This document shows, piece after piece, positions 53,791 to 64,000 of a stretch of DNA of 64,000 bases. Location: positions 2,108,001-2,172,000 of the forward strand of contig NZ_OY762229.1 of the NCBI RefSeq assembly GCF_963665355.1, read 5' to 3'. The DNA comes from an uncultured Desulfobacter sp. Its GTDB lineage: Bacteria > Desulfobacterota > Desulfobacteria > Desulfobacterales > Desulfobacteraceae. Each line of letters begins with the position of its first letter. The first letter of the stretch is position 1. The position numbers and the translations under genes are program-made. The notes under the pieces were generated by a model. It made no database searches and had not been told where the DNA came from. It was given only the letters and a program-made list of their open reading frames with translations.

Positions 53791-54903
53791 TTGAAAATAT
53801 TATTCCTTGAACCTTTTTACGGTGGATCCCACAAGGCTGTGGCAGACGGTTTTGCTGCCAATTCCGGCCACCAGGTGGACATTTTATCCCTTGCCCCCAG
53901 ATTCTGGAAGTGGCGGATGCGCGGCAGTGCCCTGGCCTTTGTCCGGCAGGTTGCAAATTTTAGCGATTACGATCTTGTATTTGCCACGGATATGGTGGAT
54001 GTTACAGATTTCAAGGCCCTGGCAGGGCCGAAGTGTCCGCCCGTGGCTCTGTATTTCCATGAAAATCAGCTCAGCTATCCCCTGGGGCCCGGGGAAAAAA
54101 GGGACTTTCATCTGGGGTTTACCAATATTATATCTGCCCTGGCTGCGGATGGGGTGTTTTTTAATTCACTATTCCACAGGGATGATTTTTTCAGCGCTGC
54201 AAAATCTTTGATTCGTAAAATGCCGGACCTTCGCCCGGGGTGGGTCCTGGATAAAATCCGGAAAAAAACCGGTATATTGTATCCGGGCATTGATTTGGAT
54301 CCTGTTGCCCTGGTTTCTTCGCATCTTCGGAGTAGTGGCCTTGACAGGCCTCTGGTGATTTGGAACCACAGGTGGGAGTATGATAAAAATCCCGGGGTCT
54401 TTTTTCATGTTCTGGAACGGCTTAAACGCAGGGGGGTTCTGTTTTATCTGGCAGTCATGGGAGAACAGTACGGCACTGTCCCGGAATATTTTAACGGCAT
54501 TGAAGAGCGGTTTGGTACGGAACTGCTTGTTTGCGGCTACCAGGAGACAGTTGGGGATTACAGGAAATGGCTGGCCGCAGGCAGTGTTGTGGTCAGCACA
54601 GCCATCCAGGAGAATTTCGGAATTTCAGTGATGGAGGCCGTGGCCCATGGATGTCTGCCTTTGCTGCCGAATCGTCTGTCCTACCCCGAACTGATCCCCG
54701 AACATTTCAGACCTGATGTTATCTACCCTGACGATACTGGACTGGAAAAGCGGCTGGAACATGTTCTGACACACCCTGAAAACTATAAAAACAGCGCAGT
54801 GGCTCTTGCGGATCATGCCGCAACATTTGCCTGGAAACATATGGGCAAAAAATGGGATGAGGCATTATGCCGGGCTATCGGGTCAGGCAGGAGCAAAATT
54901 TGA
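53791..54903 (+). CDS. tRNA-queuosine alpha-mannosyltransferase-like glycosyltransferase
   Basis: 370 residues, with the N-terminal domain formerly called DUF3524 and a GT-B C-terminal glycosyltransferase domain. Seen: LFLEPFYGGSHKAVADGF, FATDMVDVTDFKAL, FHENQLSYPLGPGEKRDFH, then IWNHRWEYDKNPGVFF and the donor site TAIQENFGISVMEAVAHG. This is the GTDC1/QTMAN type, which in animals mannosylates queuosine in tRNA-Asp. The start is TTG at 53791, fixed by the conserved MKILFLEPF. Near RNA-modification genes. Specificity in bacteria is inferred. Confidence 0.85.
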   Translation: MKILFLEPFYGGSHKAVADGFAANSGHQVDILSLAPRFWKWRMRGSALAFVRQVANFSDYDLVFATDMVDVTDFKALAGPKCPPVALYFHENQLSYPLGPGEKRDFHLGFTNIISALAADGVFFNSLFHRDDFFSAAKSLIRKMPDLRPGWVLDKIRKKTGILYPGIDLDPVALVSSHLRSSGLDRPLVIWNHRWEYDKNPGVFFHVLERLKRRGVLFYLAVMGEQYGTVPEYFNGIEERFGTELLVCGYQETVGDYRKWLAAGSVVVSTAIQENFGISVMEAVAHGCLPLLPNRLSYPELIPEHFRPDVIYPDDTGLEKRLEHVLTHPENYKNSAVALADHAATFAWKHMGKKWDEALCRAIGSGRSKI

Positions 54904-55795
54904 CAAACATGTGTTTTGAGTATTTGCCTGCTATGACCTCGTTTTTCAGAAGCTGCAGGGCGTTGAAGGGTTTCTGTGGTTCCATATGACGGCTGGTGCC
55001 CCGGTAGGTTAACGGTTCATAGCTGACGATCAGTCCGATGAGCTGGGCTTCTTCGGATATGATGGTTTTGCCCTCGGGATAGCCCGAACCATCCAGTTTT
55101 TCATGATGCTCCAGGGCCACCATGGCAATTTCAGGATCAAAACAGGCGCTGTTTTTAATGGTTTGGTATCCTTTTAACGTATGGGTTTGATAGTCTTTGA
55201 ATTCGTCGTCTGATAAATGGGTCCTGGTGTCGGTCATCTCTGGGGGCAGCTGGGTACAGCCGATGTCGTGGAGAATGGCACTGAGCCCAAGCTTCTTTGT
55301 ATCTGCTCCTGAATGGTGATGGAATATGCAGAACTGCATGGTCAAGGACAGAATGTTTACGGTGTGCTCCACCACCTGGTCTGAATAGCTGGACAGTTTT
55401 GCCAAAGATCCCATAATGGTCGTCTTTTCGGTGTAGCCCTTAAACAGGAGCTCTATGGTTTCCTGGAGCATTTTGCCTGAAATACTCAAAGGTCCTTCCA
55501 GGGCCTCCTGTATAATGGTGCACAACGTCTGCCTTGTGGAGACAAGTTCCTGGGAGAAAATGGTCTGGGCCAAATGGGCATTCATTGTTTTGTAAAGGGC
55601 GATGGCTGCATTTTCCCTGTCAGACCTGCGTATAAAAAGGTTGGGAACTGGTTCATCCCTTATTCGGAAATTTTTAAGCTGTTCGCCTTCTTTCTTAAAC
55701 AGCAGCGGTTTATTCTCCTTTGAAAAACAAAAGAGAGGAAAGTCTGTGAACAAAGAGAGTTGCGACTTTTTAACAGGAATAAAGTCTTCGGTCAT
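54875..55795 (-). CDS. HD-GYP domain protein
   Basis: 306 residues. The first 120 are of unknown type, with FLIRRSD-like FIRRSDRENAAIALYK. The second half is an HD-GYP domain: LHDIGC (HD), HTLKGYQTI, and HHEKLDGSGYPEG with the GYP motif. Such domains degrade cyclic di-GMP to GMP. The key HD and GYP residues are present. No receiver or membrane segment. Its last 29 bases overlap the 3' end of the mannosyltransferase gene on the other strand. Confidence 0.88.
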   Translation of the reverse strand: MTEDFIPVKKSQLSLFTDFPLFCFSKENKPLLFKKEGEQLKNFRIRDEPVPNLFIRRSDRENAAIALYKTMNAHLAQTIFSQELVSTRQTLCTIIQEALEGPLSISGKMLQETIELLFKGYTEKTTIMGSLAKLSSYSDQVVEHTVNILSLTMQFCIFHHHSGADTKKLGLSAILHDIGCTQLPPEMTDTRTHLSDDEFKDYQTHTLKGYQTIKNSACFDPEIAMVALEHHEKLDGSGYPEGKTIISEEAQLIGLIVSYEPLTYRGTSRHMEPQKPFNALQLLKNEVIAGKYSKHMFVKFCSCLTR

Positions 55796-55936
55796 TTTAT
55801 TTAAATCGCAAGTTACTGGTTGTATTTTTATGAAGCATTAATATTTTTGATCATAAATATCACACTATGCGTCTGTTTTGAATTCATAAGTACCAGGGAA
55901 AAAGATTATTTCAAACAGATATTGACGCAGATGAAA

Positions 55937-55965
55937 TTGACATTACTTTTACGACATAATTAATA
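55937..55965 (+). promoter_or_regulatory. Promoter candidate for clpB
   Basis: TTGACA (55937-55942), 17-base spacer, TTAATA (55960-55965). It lies 33 bases before the clpB ATG. No sigma-32 type CTTGAA/CCCCAT pair was found here. Confidence 0.4.
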
Positions 55966-55997
55966 AAAAGTAATAACAATAGAATTGGAGATATATT

Positions 55998-58607
55998 ATG
56001 AATTTTGAAAAATTAACGGTAAAATCCCAGGAACTGTTCCAGCAGGCACATTCTCTTGCGGTTGAAAAGGGGCAGCAGGCCATTGAGCCTATTCATTTTT
56101 TAGGCGCCATGCTGTCCGATAATCAGGGTATTGCTGTATCAATATTGAATAAAATAGGCGTCAATCCCGGTTCTGCCGCACAGCTTGTGTCATCTGCCCT
56201 GGACAATATGGTCAAGGTGTCCGGTGGGCAGCCGTATCTGTCCGAGCCCGGACGCAAAATGCTGGATCTGGCCTTTAAAGAATCCGCAAAGATGAAGGAC
56301 CAGTATGTCAGCCTTGAGCATATCCTGATCAGTTTGACCCAGGGTAAGGACAAGGCCGGCGAAATTTTGTCCGGCCTGGGCGTGACAAGGGACGTGATTC
56401 TGTCCGTTCTCAAGGATATCCGGGGTAACCAGCGGGTGACCGACCAGAACCCCGAAGACAAATATCAATCCTTGGAAAAATTTGGAAAAGATCTCACGGA
56501 ACTGGCCCGCCAGGGAAAACTGGACCCGGTCATCGGCCGGGATGAGGAGATCCGCAGAATTGTCCAGGTTCTGTCCCGGCGCCGGAAAAACAACCCTGTG
56601 CTCATAGGTGAGCCCGGTGTCGGTAAAACCGCCATTGTAGAGGGCCTGGCCCAGCGGATTGTGGAGGGTGACGTGTCCGAAACCCTGAAAAATCGGCGGG
56701 TCATTGCCCTGGATATGGGCGCCATGCTGGCCGGGGCAAAATTCCGGGGCGAATTTGAGGACCGTCTTAAGGCTGTACTAAAAGAGGTTGAGGCGGCTGA
56801 AGGCGAAATCGTTCTTTTCATTGACGAGCTGCATACCGTCGTGGGGGCGGGCGCTGCCGAAGGGTCAGTGGATGCATCCAATATGCTCAAACCCGCCCTT
56901 GCCCGGGGCAGTTTGCGCTGTGTGGGGGCCACCACTCTTGACGAGTACAGAAAATATATTGAAAAGGATGCGGCTTTGGAGAGACGGTTCCAGCCGGTTA
57001 TGGCCAAGGAACCCACCGTGGAGGATACCATCTCCATCCTCAGGGGTTTGAAGGAAAAATACGAGGTGCACCACGGCATCCGGATCAAAGATTCAGCCCT
57101 GGTGGCTGCGGCCACCCTATCTCATCGGTACATTGCCGACCGGTTTCTGCCGGACAAGGCCATTGACCTGATTGATGAGTGTGCATCCAAGCTTCGTATC
57201 GAGATCGACTCCATGCCCCGGGCCATTGACGAGATCCAGCGTCGGCTGACCCAGGCGGCCATTGAGCGCCAGGCCCTGATCAAGGAGAAGGACAAGGCTT
57301 CCAGGGAGCGGCTCGAACAGCTTGAAAAAAACATTGCCGCCATGGAAGAGGAGATCAGACCCTTAAAACTGCACTGGGACAATGAGAAATCCATTATCCG
57401 GGAGATTTCAGGTCTTCGGGAGGACATTGACCGGTTCCAGACCGAGGCCCAGCTTGCCGAGCGTGCCGGCGACCTTGCCAAGGTGGCCCAGATCAGATAC
57501 GGCACCATTGCGGATCTGAACAAAAAGATTGAGGAGAAAAAGCAGCAGCTTGAAGTCTTGCAGAAGACCTGTAAAATGCTGAAAGAAGATGTGGAAGAAG
57601 CTGACGTGGCCGAGGTGGTATCCACCTGGACCGGCATCCCGGTATCCAAGATGCTCCAGGGTGAACAGGAAAAACTGATCTCCATGGAATCCTATATTGC
57701 CAAACGGGTGATCGGCCAGGAAAAGGCTATTGATGCCGTCTCCAATGCCGTAAGGCGAGCCAGATCAGGCCTGCAGCCCGAGGATCGGCCCATCGGTACC
57801 TTTATCTTTATGGGCCCCACAGGCGTGGGTAAAACCGAGCTTGCCAAGTCCCTGGCCGAGTTCATGTTTGACTCCAAGGACGCCATGGTGAGGCTGGATA
57901 TGTCCGAGTACATGGAAAAGCACAGTGTGGCCCGTCTTATCGGTGCCCCTCCCGGATATGTGGGATATGACCAGGGCGGATATCTCACCGAGGCGGTGCG
58001 GCGCAGACCTTACAGTGTGATCCTGTTCGACGAGATTGAAAAGGCCCACCCGGATGTGTTTAACATTCTGCTCCAGGCCCTGGACGACGGTCGTATGACC
58101 GATGGCCATGGCCGGACCGTGGATTTCAAAAACACCATTATCATCATGACATCCAATATCGGGTCCAGGATTCTGCTTGAGGCAGGGCAGGGCGCATCGT
58201 CCACCGAGGTGGAACAGGCCGTGCAACAGGCCCTTAAAGCCGCATTCCGGCCGGAGTTTTTAAACCGTATTGATGAAATTATCACCTTCCATGCCCTGGA
58301 GCGCAAGCACATCATGGATATTGCCTCCATCCAGATCGCTGCTTTGAACCGGCGGCTGGCCGGCAGAAACCTGGCTGTACATTTGGATGATGATGCCATG
58401 ACCTTTCTGGCGCAAAAGGGGTATGATCCCGGGTTTGGGGCTCGTCCGCTCAAACGTGTGATCCAGCAGGAAATTGAAAATCCGCTGTCAATGGCCCTGC
58501 TTAAAGGAGAGTACCTGGAAGGCGAAACAGTCGTCTTCCGATTTGACAAGGAAAAAGACCGGCTTGTTCCCGGGCATGGCATAGCAAGTATGAAGAGTGC
58601 GGGATAA
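55998..58607 (+). CDS. clpB: Chaperone ClpB (disaggregase)
   Basis: 869-residue AAA+ unfoldase that extracts proteins from aggregates with DnaK. Seen: N-domain [15 protein letters not shown], first ATPase [13 protein letters not shown] and [15 protein letters not shown], a long middle coiled coil (about 400-520, the DnaK-docking domain that marks ClpB), second ATPase [13 protein letters not shown] and [13 protein letters not shown]-terminal [16 protein letters not shown] lies ahead of the ATG. A hairpin terminator follows. Confidence 0.97.
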   Translation: MNFEKLTVKSQELFQQAHSLAVEKGQQAIEPIHFLGAMLSDNQGIAVSILNKIGVNPGSAAQLVSSALDNMVKVSGGQPYLSEPGRKMLDLAFKESAKMKDQYVSLEHILISLTQGKDKAGEILSGLGVTRDVILSVLKDIRGNQRVTDQNPEDKYQSLEKFGKDLTELARQGKLDPVIGRDEEIRRIVQVLSRRRKNNPVLIGEPGVGKTAIVEGLAQRIVEGDVSETLKNRRVIALDMGAMLAGAKFRGEFEDRLKAVLKEVEAAEGEIVLFIDELHTVVGAGAAEGSVDASNMLKPALARGSLRCVGATTLDEYRKYIEKDAALERRFQPVMAKEPTVEDTISILRGLKEKYEVHHGIRIKDSALVAAATLSHRYIADRFLPDKAIDLIDECASKLRIEIDSMPRAIDEIQRRLTQAAIERQALIKEKDKASRERLEQLEKNIAAMEEEIRPLKLHWDNEKSIIREISGLREDIDRFQTEAQLAERAGDLAKVAQIRYGTIADLNKKIEEKKQQLEVLQKTCKMLKEDVEEADVAEVVSTWTGIPVSKMLQGEQEKLISMESYIAKRVIGQEKAIDAVSNAVRRARSGLQPEDRPIGTFIFMGPTGVGKTELAKSLAEFMFDSKDAMVRLDMSEYMEKHSVARLIGAPPGYVGYDQGGYLTEAVRRRPYSVILFDEIEKAHPDVFNILLQALDDGRMTDGHGRTVDFKNTIIIMTSNIGSRILLEAGQGASSTEVEQAVQQALKAAFRPEFLNRIDEIITFHALERKHIMDIASIQIAALNRRLAGRNLAVHLDDDAMTFLAQKGYDPGFGARPLKRVIQQEIENPLSMALLKGEYLEGETVVFRFDKEKDRLVPGHGIASMKSAG

Positions 58608-58943
58608 TCCGGCCTCATTGACAATGGGAAATAAACCCCTGTATCTGCATTTAAATTCAGCAGGTATGGGGGTTTTATTTTTTGATCGGTTCATCATCAG
58701 GAAAGTCCTGTGTCCATGAAGCAGATTTAGATGACATAGAGCTGTTTTTTTTTGTTTTCTCTGTATTTTTAATTGCTATGGCCAAATCAATATCATAGAT
58801 ATAAGATATTTTTGAATCTTGGGGCAACATATAGCAAACTGTAAAAACGTAAAAATTAACCCGGGGCTCACTGGCTGCTCTTTTCAGTTCAGGTTCTGGA
58901 GTAAATAATTTAACATATCAAAGAGAATTTATACGGAAAGTAT
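58608..58943. other. Intergenic region clpB-tolC
   Basis: 336 bases. Its first part holds the clpB terminator; the rest is AT-rich leader of the efflux operon (TATCATAGATATAAGATATTT at about 58790-58812 is a -10-rich patch, quoted here in outline). No coding potential or RNA gene seen. Confidence 0.55.
58633..58683 (+). terminator. Rho-independent terminator after clpB
   Basis: AAACCCCTGTATCTGC pairs, with two wobbles and one mismatch, with GCAGGTATGGGGGTTT around ATTTAAATTCA; it is followed by TATTTTTTG. Confidence 0.75.
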
Positions 58944-60320
58944 ATGATTGGGATTTTTAAGCTTCAAAAAAAAAGTTGGCAATGGTTTGGGATAGCTGTC
59001 GTACGCATGATTATCGCATTTTGTTTATACGGCACACTGCTCCATGTGCCTGGGGCTGCTGCTGAAGAGGCTGTGCCGGATGTGTGGACAGGGCCCGAAG
59101 CGGTCCGGTTTGCCCTGCAAAACAATCCCGACGCACAGATTGCGCTCAAGCGCATTGCCTTGTCCGAAGCGGCCATAAAAGAGGCAGACGCAGCATTTTA
59201 TCCGCACCTGGGGGGGCAGGCCGGATATTCGCGCACCAACAACCCCATGTATTCATTTGGGAACATCCTTAACCAGGGGGTTTTTACCAGCGATATCGAT
59301 TTTAACGATCCCGGTGAGACTGACGATCTTCAGTTCATGCTTGCCCTGACATATCGGATTTATAACGGCGGCCGAAGCCAGGCCGGCGTGGATGCCGCCA
59401 CTGCCCAGAAAAAAGCGGCCATGCTCCAGGAAGAAGCCGTTAAAAATAGCCTTGGATTTGCCGTGGTAAAATCCTTTTTTAATATTGTCCAGGCCAGGGG
59501 AAATGTAAGTGCAAGGCAAGCTGCTGTGCAGGCCATTGACGCGTCAATCCAGGCGGCAAGGGCCCGGTTTGAGGAAGGGGATCTGCTCAAACAGGAGCTG
59601 CTGAGCCTTCAGGTACAACAGTCCCTTGCCGGAGAGGATTTGATCCAGGCTCAACATGGGCTTGCCCTTTCAAAACAAGGTTTTTTGAACGTGCTGGGGG
59701 TAACCGGAACCCGGGTGGACATCAACCTTGACCAAACCCCGCCCCAGGCTGTACCGACCCAGCCCGATTTCAAAGACAGGTCGGAAATCAAAGCCATGCA
59801 TTTTCTCATTGAGGCCAGGCAAGCCGCTCTGCGCCAGGCCCGGGGGGGGTACTACCCCACCGCCGATGCCTTCGGGTCTTATCAGGTGGATAATGGCTTT
59901 GAGATGGGCAGTGGTTCCGGAGATTCATGGATGGCGGGAATCCGCATCAATATGACTCTGTTTGACGGCAAACAGACAAGTGCCAGGGTTCAAAAGGCCA
60001 GTATAGAATTGGACCAGGCAAAGGATGAACTTCGGAAAATGGAACTGGCCTATGAGCTGGAGATACACCAGGCTGTGTTAAACCTTGATCAGACGAAGAA
60101 ACGGTGCCGGGTAACCGAGAAAATGGTGGCATCTGCAAAGGAATCAGCCCGCCTTTTCCGGGAACGATTCAAAGCCGGCCTTGTGCTCTCTTCCGAACTG
60201 ATAGATACCGAAAACCGGCTGACCGAAGCCCAGGTCCGCCACGCACTGGCCAATGCGGAACACCGCATCGCCGTTGCCAATTTAAGGCGGGCCTGCGGAC
60301 TGCTGCAATATACTGATTGA
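58944..60320 (+). CDS. TolC family outer-membrane efflux protein
   Basis: 458 residues with a hydrophobic signal region ending near AAA (about residue 40). Two long helical repeats follow, typical of TolC: EAVRFALQNNPDAQIAL starts the first, ALTYRIYNGGRSQAGVDAA and RINMTLFDGKQTSARVQKA are the paired beta/helix transitions. Forms the outer-membrane channel for the RND pump encoded downstream. Adaptor follows after 30 bases. Substrate unknown. Confidence 0.9.
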   Translation: MIGIFKLQKKSWQWFGIAVVRMIIAFCLYGTLLHVPGAAAEEAVPDVWTGPEAVRFALQNNPDAQIALKRIALSEAAIKEADAAFYPHLGGQAGYSRTNNPMYSFGNILNQGVFTSDIDFNDPGETDDLQFMLALTYRIYNGGRSQAGVDAATAQKKAAMLQEEAVKNSLGFAVVKSFFNIVQARGNVSARQAAVQAIDASIQAARARFEEGDLLKQELLSLQVQQSLAGEDLIQAQHGLALSKQGFLNVLGVTGTRVDINLDQTPPQAVPTQPDFKDRSEIKAMHFLIEARQAALRQARGGYYPTADAFGSYQVDNGFEMGSGSGDSWMAGIRINMTLFDGKQTSARVQKASIELDQAKDELRKMELAYELEIHQAVLNLDQTKKRCRVTEKMVASAKESARLFRERFKAGLVLSSELIDTENRLTEAQVRHALANAEHRIAVANLRRACGLLQYTD

Positions 60321-60350
60321 CAATAACAATAATACACAATGGGTGTTACA

Positions 60351-61367
60351 ATGAAAATTCGTACACATTTTATCTTTGTTTCGGTGATACTCCTGGTGTG
60401 GGGCGTTGGCGTCCAGGCCCAGGAACCGTTTACTGCGCTGCCTGTTGCAGCGGTGAAGACTTCCACAGTAATTGAACAGACCGTCCCCACCCTTGTTGAA
60501 GCCGTGGGAACCCTTCAGGCTGTTGAACGTGCCGCTGTTGCCGCAAAAGTGACCGGGACCGTGGCTGAAGTACCGGTGGGCTTGGGTTCCCATGTAAACA
60601 AAGGAGATCTGCTGGTTAAAATAAGTGCCCGGGAGATCGAAGCCCGGCTCAATCAGGCCCAGGCCCGGCTCAATCAGGCCGAGCGTAATCTTTCACGCGA
60701 AGAAACGCTTCTTAAGAAAAATGCCACAACGGCTGAAACCGTTAAAACCATGCAGAATCAGTACTCGGTTGCAAAGGCAGCTGTGCAGGAAACCCGGACC
60801 ATGCTCGGCTATGCCACCATCACTGCGCCGTTCTCCGGGGTGATCACAGAAAAAAATGTACAGGCCGGGGATTTGGCTACGCCTGGGGTGGTGCTGCTGC
60901 GTATGGAAAATGATCAGAAATTGCAGGCGGTTTGTGCCATTCCCGAAAGTCTGGTGCTGCAGATTCAACCCGGCCAGACGCTTATAGTCACAGTCCCTAC
61001 GGCCGGATTGACCATCAATGGCAAGGTGGCGGAAGTGGCACCTTCGGCTGATCCTGTCTCCCGGACCGCACCTGTGACCATCGATCTTCCCTACAGCGAA
61101 AAGTTGCGCACCGGGCAGTTTTCCCGGGTCAAACTGCCCGGCCAGGCCAGAACCTCTTTGTTTGTGCCCGACGGTGCCGTGTTACCCAAAGGGCAGATGG
61201 AACGTGTCTTTGTGGCAAAAGACAACAAAGCTCAGCTTCGCCTGGTGAGAACCGGTATGCGCCAGGACGGACTGACAGAGATTGTCGCAGGCCTGAATCC
61301 CGGTGAAAGGGTTATTTACCAAAACAACGAACATCTCGTGGACGGACAGCCCATAAAAACAGAATAG
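60351..61367 (+). CDS. RND efflux periplasmic adaptor (MFP)
   Basis: 338 residues: signal peptide (cleavage near VQAQ), lipoyl-like half motifs (GTLQAVERAAVAAKVTGTV and YATITAPFSGVITEKNV), a helical hairpin between them with a local duplication (ARLNQAQARLNQAERNL), then a beta-barrel and membrane-proximal domain. It bridges the RND pump and TolC. ATG at 60351 is preferred; the ATG at 60339 is in frame. Confidence 0.9.
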   Translation: MKIRTHFIFVSVILLVWGVGVQAQEPFTALPVAAVKTSTVIEQTVPTLVEAVGTLQAVERAAVAAKVTGTVAEVPVGLGSHVNKGDLLVKISAREIEARLNQAQARLNQAERNLSREETLLKKNATTAETVKTMQNQYSVAKAAVQETRTMLGYATITAPFSGVITEKNVQAGDLATPGVVLLRMENDQKLQAVCAIPESLVLQIQPGQTLIVTVPTAGLTINGKVAEVAPSADPVSRTAPVTIDLPYSEKLRTGQFSRVKLPGQARTSLFVPDGAVLPKGQMERVFVAKDNKAQLRLVRTGMRQDGLTEIVAGLNPGERVIYQNNEHLVDGQPIKTE

Positions 61368-61376
61368 AGAGATCCC

Positions 61377-64000
61377 ATGAACGAACACCACTCTCCCGAA
61401 CACCAGGGTTTTGCCGGCCGGTTGGCCGCAACCTTTGTTGAATCCAAACTGACGCTGATCGGTATTGTTGCCTCGCTTCTGCTCGGGGTCATGGCCATCA
61501 CCATGCTGCCCAGGGAAGAGGAACCCCAGATTAAAGTGCCCATGATTGATGTCATGGTTGCCATGCCCGGGGCCGATGCCAAGGAGGTGGAGCAGCGTTT
61601 AAGCATTCCCATGGAAAAGCTGCTCTATGAACTGCCCGGCGTGGAGTATATATATTCGACCTCCATGCCTGGACAAAGCATGCTGGTGGTCCGTTTTTAT
61701 GTGGGCCAGGATCTGGAAACTTCCATTGTGAGGCTCAACCAGAAACTGCAAACCAATTTTGACCGGATTCCCCACGGTGTTTCCATGCCCCTGATCAAGC
61801 CGCACACAATTGATGACGTGCCCATTCTGGCGTTGACGTTTCATTCCAAAACCTATGACCATTTCATGCTGCGCCGACTGGCCGCCCAGGTGGACGATGA
61901 GGTGAAATCCATCTTTGAGGTTTCTGAAACAAAATTGATCGGCGGCACCCGCCGCCAGGTGCGTGTTCTGTTTGATCCCCTCCAGCTGGCGGCCCGGAGC
62001 CTGACGCCCTTTGATCTGATCAGTCATCTCACCCAGGCCAACCGGCAGTCATGTTCAGGAACCACCCAGGCCAATAATAAAGAAATACTCATCCAGACCG
62101 GTACGTTTTTGAAAACCGACGAAGATATCGGCAATATCGTCATCGGTGTTTTCAGCGGAAATCCTGTCTACCTGCACCAGGTGGCAGAAATTGTAGATGG
62201 CCCCGAAGAACCCCGGTCTTATGTATTGTTTGGAAACCGTGACCGTCATGATCCCGAAGCCGCTGTCACCCTTTCCCTGGCCAAACGGCCCGGAGCCAAT
62301 GCCGTTGATGTGGTCAAACAGGTTTTAACCAAGGTGGATCAGCTTAAAGGCTCTTTGATCCCCGGGGATGTGGAAATTACCGTGACCCGGGATTACGGGG
62401 AGACGGCGGCTGAAAAATCCAATGAGCTTCTTTTGCACATGGGCATTGCCGTGTTCGGGGTGGCTGTGCTGATTTTAATTTTTCTGGGATGGCGGGAGTC
62501 CATGATCGTCATGCTGGCCATCCCCTCCACTCTGGCTTTGACCCTGCTGCTTTTTTATTTACACGGTTATACCCTGAATCGGATCACGCTGTTTGCCCTG
62601 ATTTTTTCCATCGGTATTCTGGTGGACGACGCCATTGTGGTGGTGGAAAATATTGTCAGGCACATGCGGCTTCCCGAGAACCAGGCCCGTTCTTTTAAAG
62701 ACATTGCCATCATTGCGGTGAGCGAGGTGGGCAATCCTACGATTCTGGCCACATGGGCGGTCATCGCCGCAATTTTACCCATGGCTTTTGTGGGCGGGCT
62801 CATGGGACCCTACATGCGACCCATACCTGTGGGGGCGTCCGCCGCCATGGTCTTTTCCCTGGTCATCGCGTTTACCATCACCCCCTGGGCCGCCACCCAT
62901 ATTTTGAAACGCAAAAAGGCTTCGGTGTCCGGGGGCACAGGGGTGGTTGCCAACAGCCATGACCACGACCATGCCCCGGATGATCCGTTTACCCGGTTTT
63001 ATCATCATATCATGGATCCGCTGCTCTCCCACGGCGGCTGGCGCATTCTGTTTTTCTGCATCATCGTTGCGATGTTACTGGGGTCCTGTGCCATGGTTGT
63101 TTTGGGCCTGGTTAAAGTGAAGATGCTGCCCTTTGACAATAAGTCGGAATTTCAGGTGATTCTGGACATGCCCGAAGGCGGTACCCTGGAGCAGACCGCC
63201 CAGGTGGCCATGGAGATGGCCCAGGTGATCAAACATGAACCCGATGTTACCGATTATCAGATTTATGCAGGCACGGCATCTCCGTACAATTTCAATGGCC
63301 TGGTCCGGCATTATTTTATGCGTTCGGGGCCCAGCGTGGCAGATATTCAGGTGAACCTGGCATCCAAGCAGGATCGTGACCGGCAAAGCCATGACATTGC
63401 CAAAAATGTACGTCCGGCTTTGGCAGCCATTGCCAAAAAATACGGGGCCACCATTGCTGTGGCCGAAGTTCCCCCGGGACCGCCGGTGCTCCAGACCCTG
63501 GTTGCCGAAATTTACGGTCCCAACGACTCCTCGCGTCTGGCTTTGGCTGAAAAGGTTAAACAGATTTTTACCCAGACAGATGGTGTGGTGGATATTGACT
63601 GGTACCGGCAGGAGCCCCGCGAAAAGACCATTATCACTGTGGACAAGGAAAAAGCCGCGCTGAACGGCATCAGTGAAAGTGACATTACCCAGGCGGTGAC
63701 CATGGGACTTTCAGGACTGTCCGTGGATCTATTCCACCAGCCCCGGGACAAGGAAGAGATAGATATTGTATTTCAATTGCCCAAAGCTGAGCGCGCAAGG
63801 ATTGATTCAATTCTGAACATCGGGCTGCGCAATCCCCGGGATCCCGCATCGGCCCTGACACCCTTGCGTGAACTGGTTACCCTGAACCGGGCACCCGTGG
63901 ACCAGCCCATCTACCGCAAGAACCTGAAACCGGTGATTTACGTCACAGGCGATGTGGCTGGCGCTGCGGAAAGTCCGGTATACCCCATCCTTGGGATGAA
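61377..64000 (+). CDS. RND efflux permease, C-terminus beyond window
   Basis: 874 residues are visible. TM1 is near residues 27-47, then a porter domain starting [22 protein letters not shown]2-TM6 with [18 protein letters not shown] (the Asp pair of the proton relay), second porter domain from about 575. The loop after TM6 is long and rich in His and Asp ([11 protein letters not shown]). Resembles the hydrophobe/AcrB-like group with fewer metal-pump signs; the usual length is about 1050, so the last 170-200 residues are missing. Nine bases after the adaptor stop. Confidence 0.92.
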   Translation, partial: MNEHHSPEHQGFAGRLAATFVESKLTLIGIVASLLLGVMAITMLPREEEPQIKVPMIDVMVAMPGADAKEVEQRLSIPMEKLLYELPGVEYIYSTSMPGQSMLVVRFYVGQDLETSIVRLNQKLQTNFDRIPHGVSMPLIKPHTIDDVPILALTFHSKTYDHFMLRRLAAQVDDEVKSIFEVSETKLIGGTRRQVRVLFDPLQLAARSLTPFDLISHLTQANRQSCSGTTQANNKEILIQTGTFLKTDEDIGNIVIGVFSGNPVYLHQVAEIVDGPEEPRSYVLFGNRDRHDPEAAVTLSLAKRPGANAVDVVKQVLTKVDQLKGSLIPGDVEITVTRDYGETAAEKSNELLLHMGIAVFGVAVLILIFLGWRESMIVMLAIPSTLALTLLLFYLHGYTLNRITLFALIFSIGILVDDAIVVVENIVRHMRLPENQARSFKDIAIIAVSEVGNPTILATWAVIAAILPMAFVGGLMGPYMRPIPVGASAAMVFSLVIAFTITPWAATHILKRKKASVSGGTGVVANSHDHDHAPDDPFTRFYHHIMDPLLSHGGWRILFFCIIVAMLLGSCAMVVLGLVKVKMLPFDNKSEFQVILDMPEGGTLEQTAQVAMEMAQVIKHEPDVTDYQIYAGTASPYNFNGLVRHYFMRSGPSVADIQVNLASKQDRDRQSHDIAKNVRPALAAIAKKYGATIAVAEVPPGPPVLQTLVAEIYGPNDSSRLALAEKVKQIFTQTDGVVDIDWYRQEPREKTIITVDKEKAALNGISESDITQAVTMGLSGLSVDLFHQPRDKEEIDIVFQLPKAERARIDSILNIGLRNPRDPASALTPLRELVTLNRAPVDQPIYRKNLKPVIYVTGDVAGAAESPVYPILGM

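Overview
The window looks like the chromosome of a Gram-negative anaerobe of the Desulfobacterales (sulfate-reducing, Desulfobacter/Desulfobacula-like). This is inferred from gene content and order: a lipid A modification operon, a six-subunit Na+-pumping NADH:quinone reductase followed by NAD-linked dihydroorotate dehydrogenase genes, formate-tetrahydrofolate ligase with FolD, and the block ispE / tRNA-Gln / prs / rplY / pth / carD. No phage, transposase, integrase, CRISPR array, rRNA or replication origin was seen.

Positions 1-17458 are almost entirely minus-strand and mostly concern the cell envelope. Reading in the direction of transcription, a complete arn operon (arnB-C-A-D-T-E) makes and transfers 4-amino-4-deoxy-L-arabinose to lipid A. 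It runs on into a sensor kinase and an LptG-type LPS exporter subunit. A second operon follows: DedA membrane protein, OmpR-type regulator, sensor kinase. After these come a small coiled-coil protein, a COG4705 membrane protein overlapping undecaprenyl-diphosphatase (UppP), a cysteine-cluster protein and an ABC exporter. The arn and dedA promoters share the same architecture: two TTCAYA half-sites 11 bp apart, then exactly 10 bp to a -10-like hexamer. The two operons are therefore probably one regulon of the regulator encoded between them.

Positions 17679-20738 hold NADH pyrophosphatase, glucokinase and a TauE-type exporter. Positions 20953-29112 are one long plus-strand run, nqrABCDEF-pyrD-pyrK-pyrE, with overlapping or nearly touching genes; its NqrA carries two intact four-cysteine iron-sulfur motifs. 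A secreted binding protein and a hybrid sensor kinase follow (29554-32716). On the minus strand, tilS-ftsH-folP-ybbR-coaX (38734-32754) keeps a familiar order, but cdaA is missing between folP and ybbR.

Positions 38931-41898 carry a TAXI-type binding protein with its DUF1850 partner but no TRAP permease, an acyltransferase and a PilZ-like protein. Positions 42256-50482 hold epd, one-carbon genes (fhs, folD) and the ispE-to-carD block. Positions 50556-55795 carry RNA modification and quality-control genes (rluD, TrmJ-type methylase, dtd, queuosine mannosyltransferase), a PHP phosphatase and an HD-GYP protein. The window ends with clpB and a TolC/adaptor/RND efflux operon cut by the right edge.

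A short dispersed repeat (about 95 bp: a head containing TGAAAG and a GGGCTGA...TCAGCCC hairpin core) occurs in four recognisable copies plus a fragment. The copies next to a gene 3' end share one orientation, and one copy supplies the last codons of tilS.
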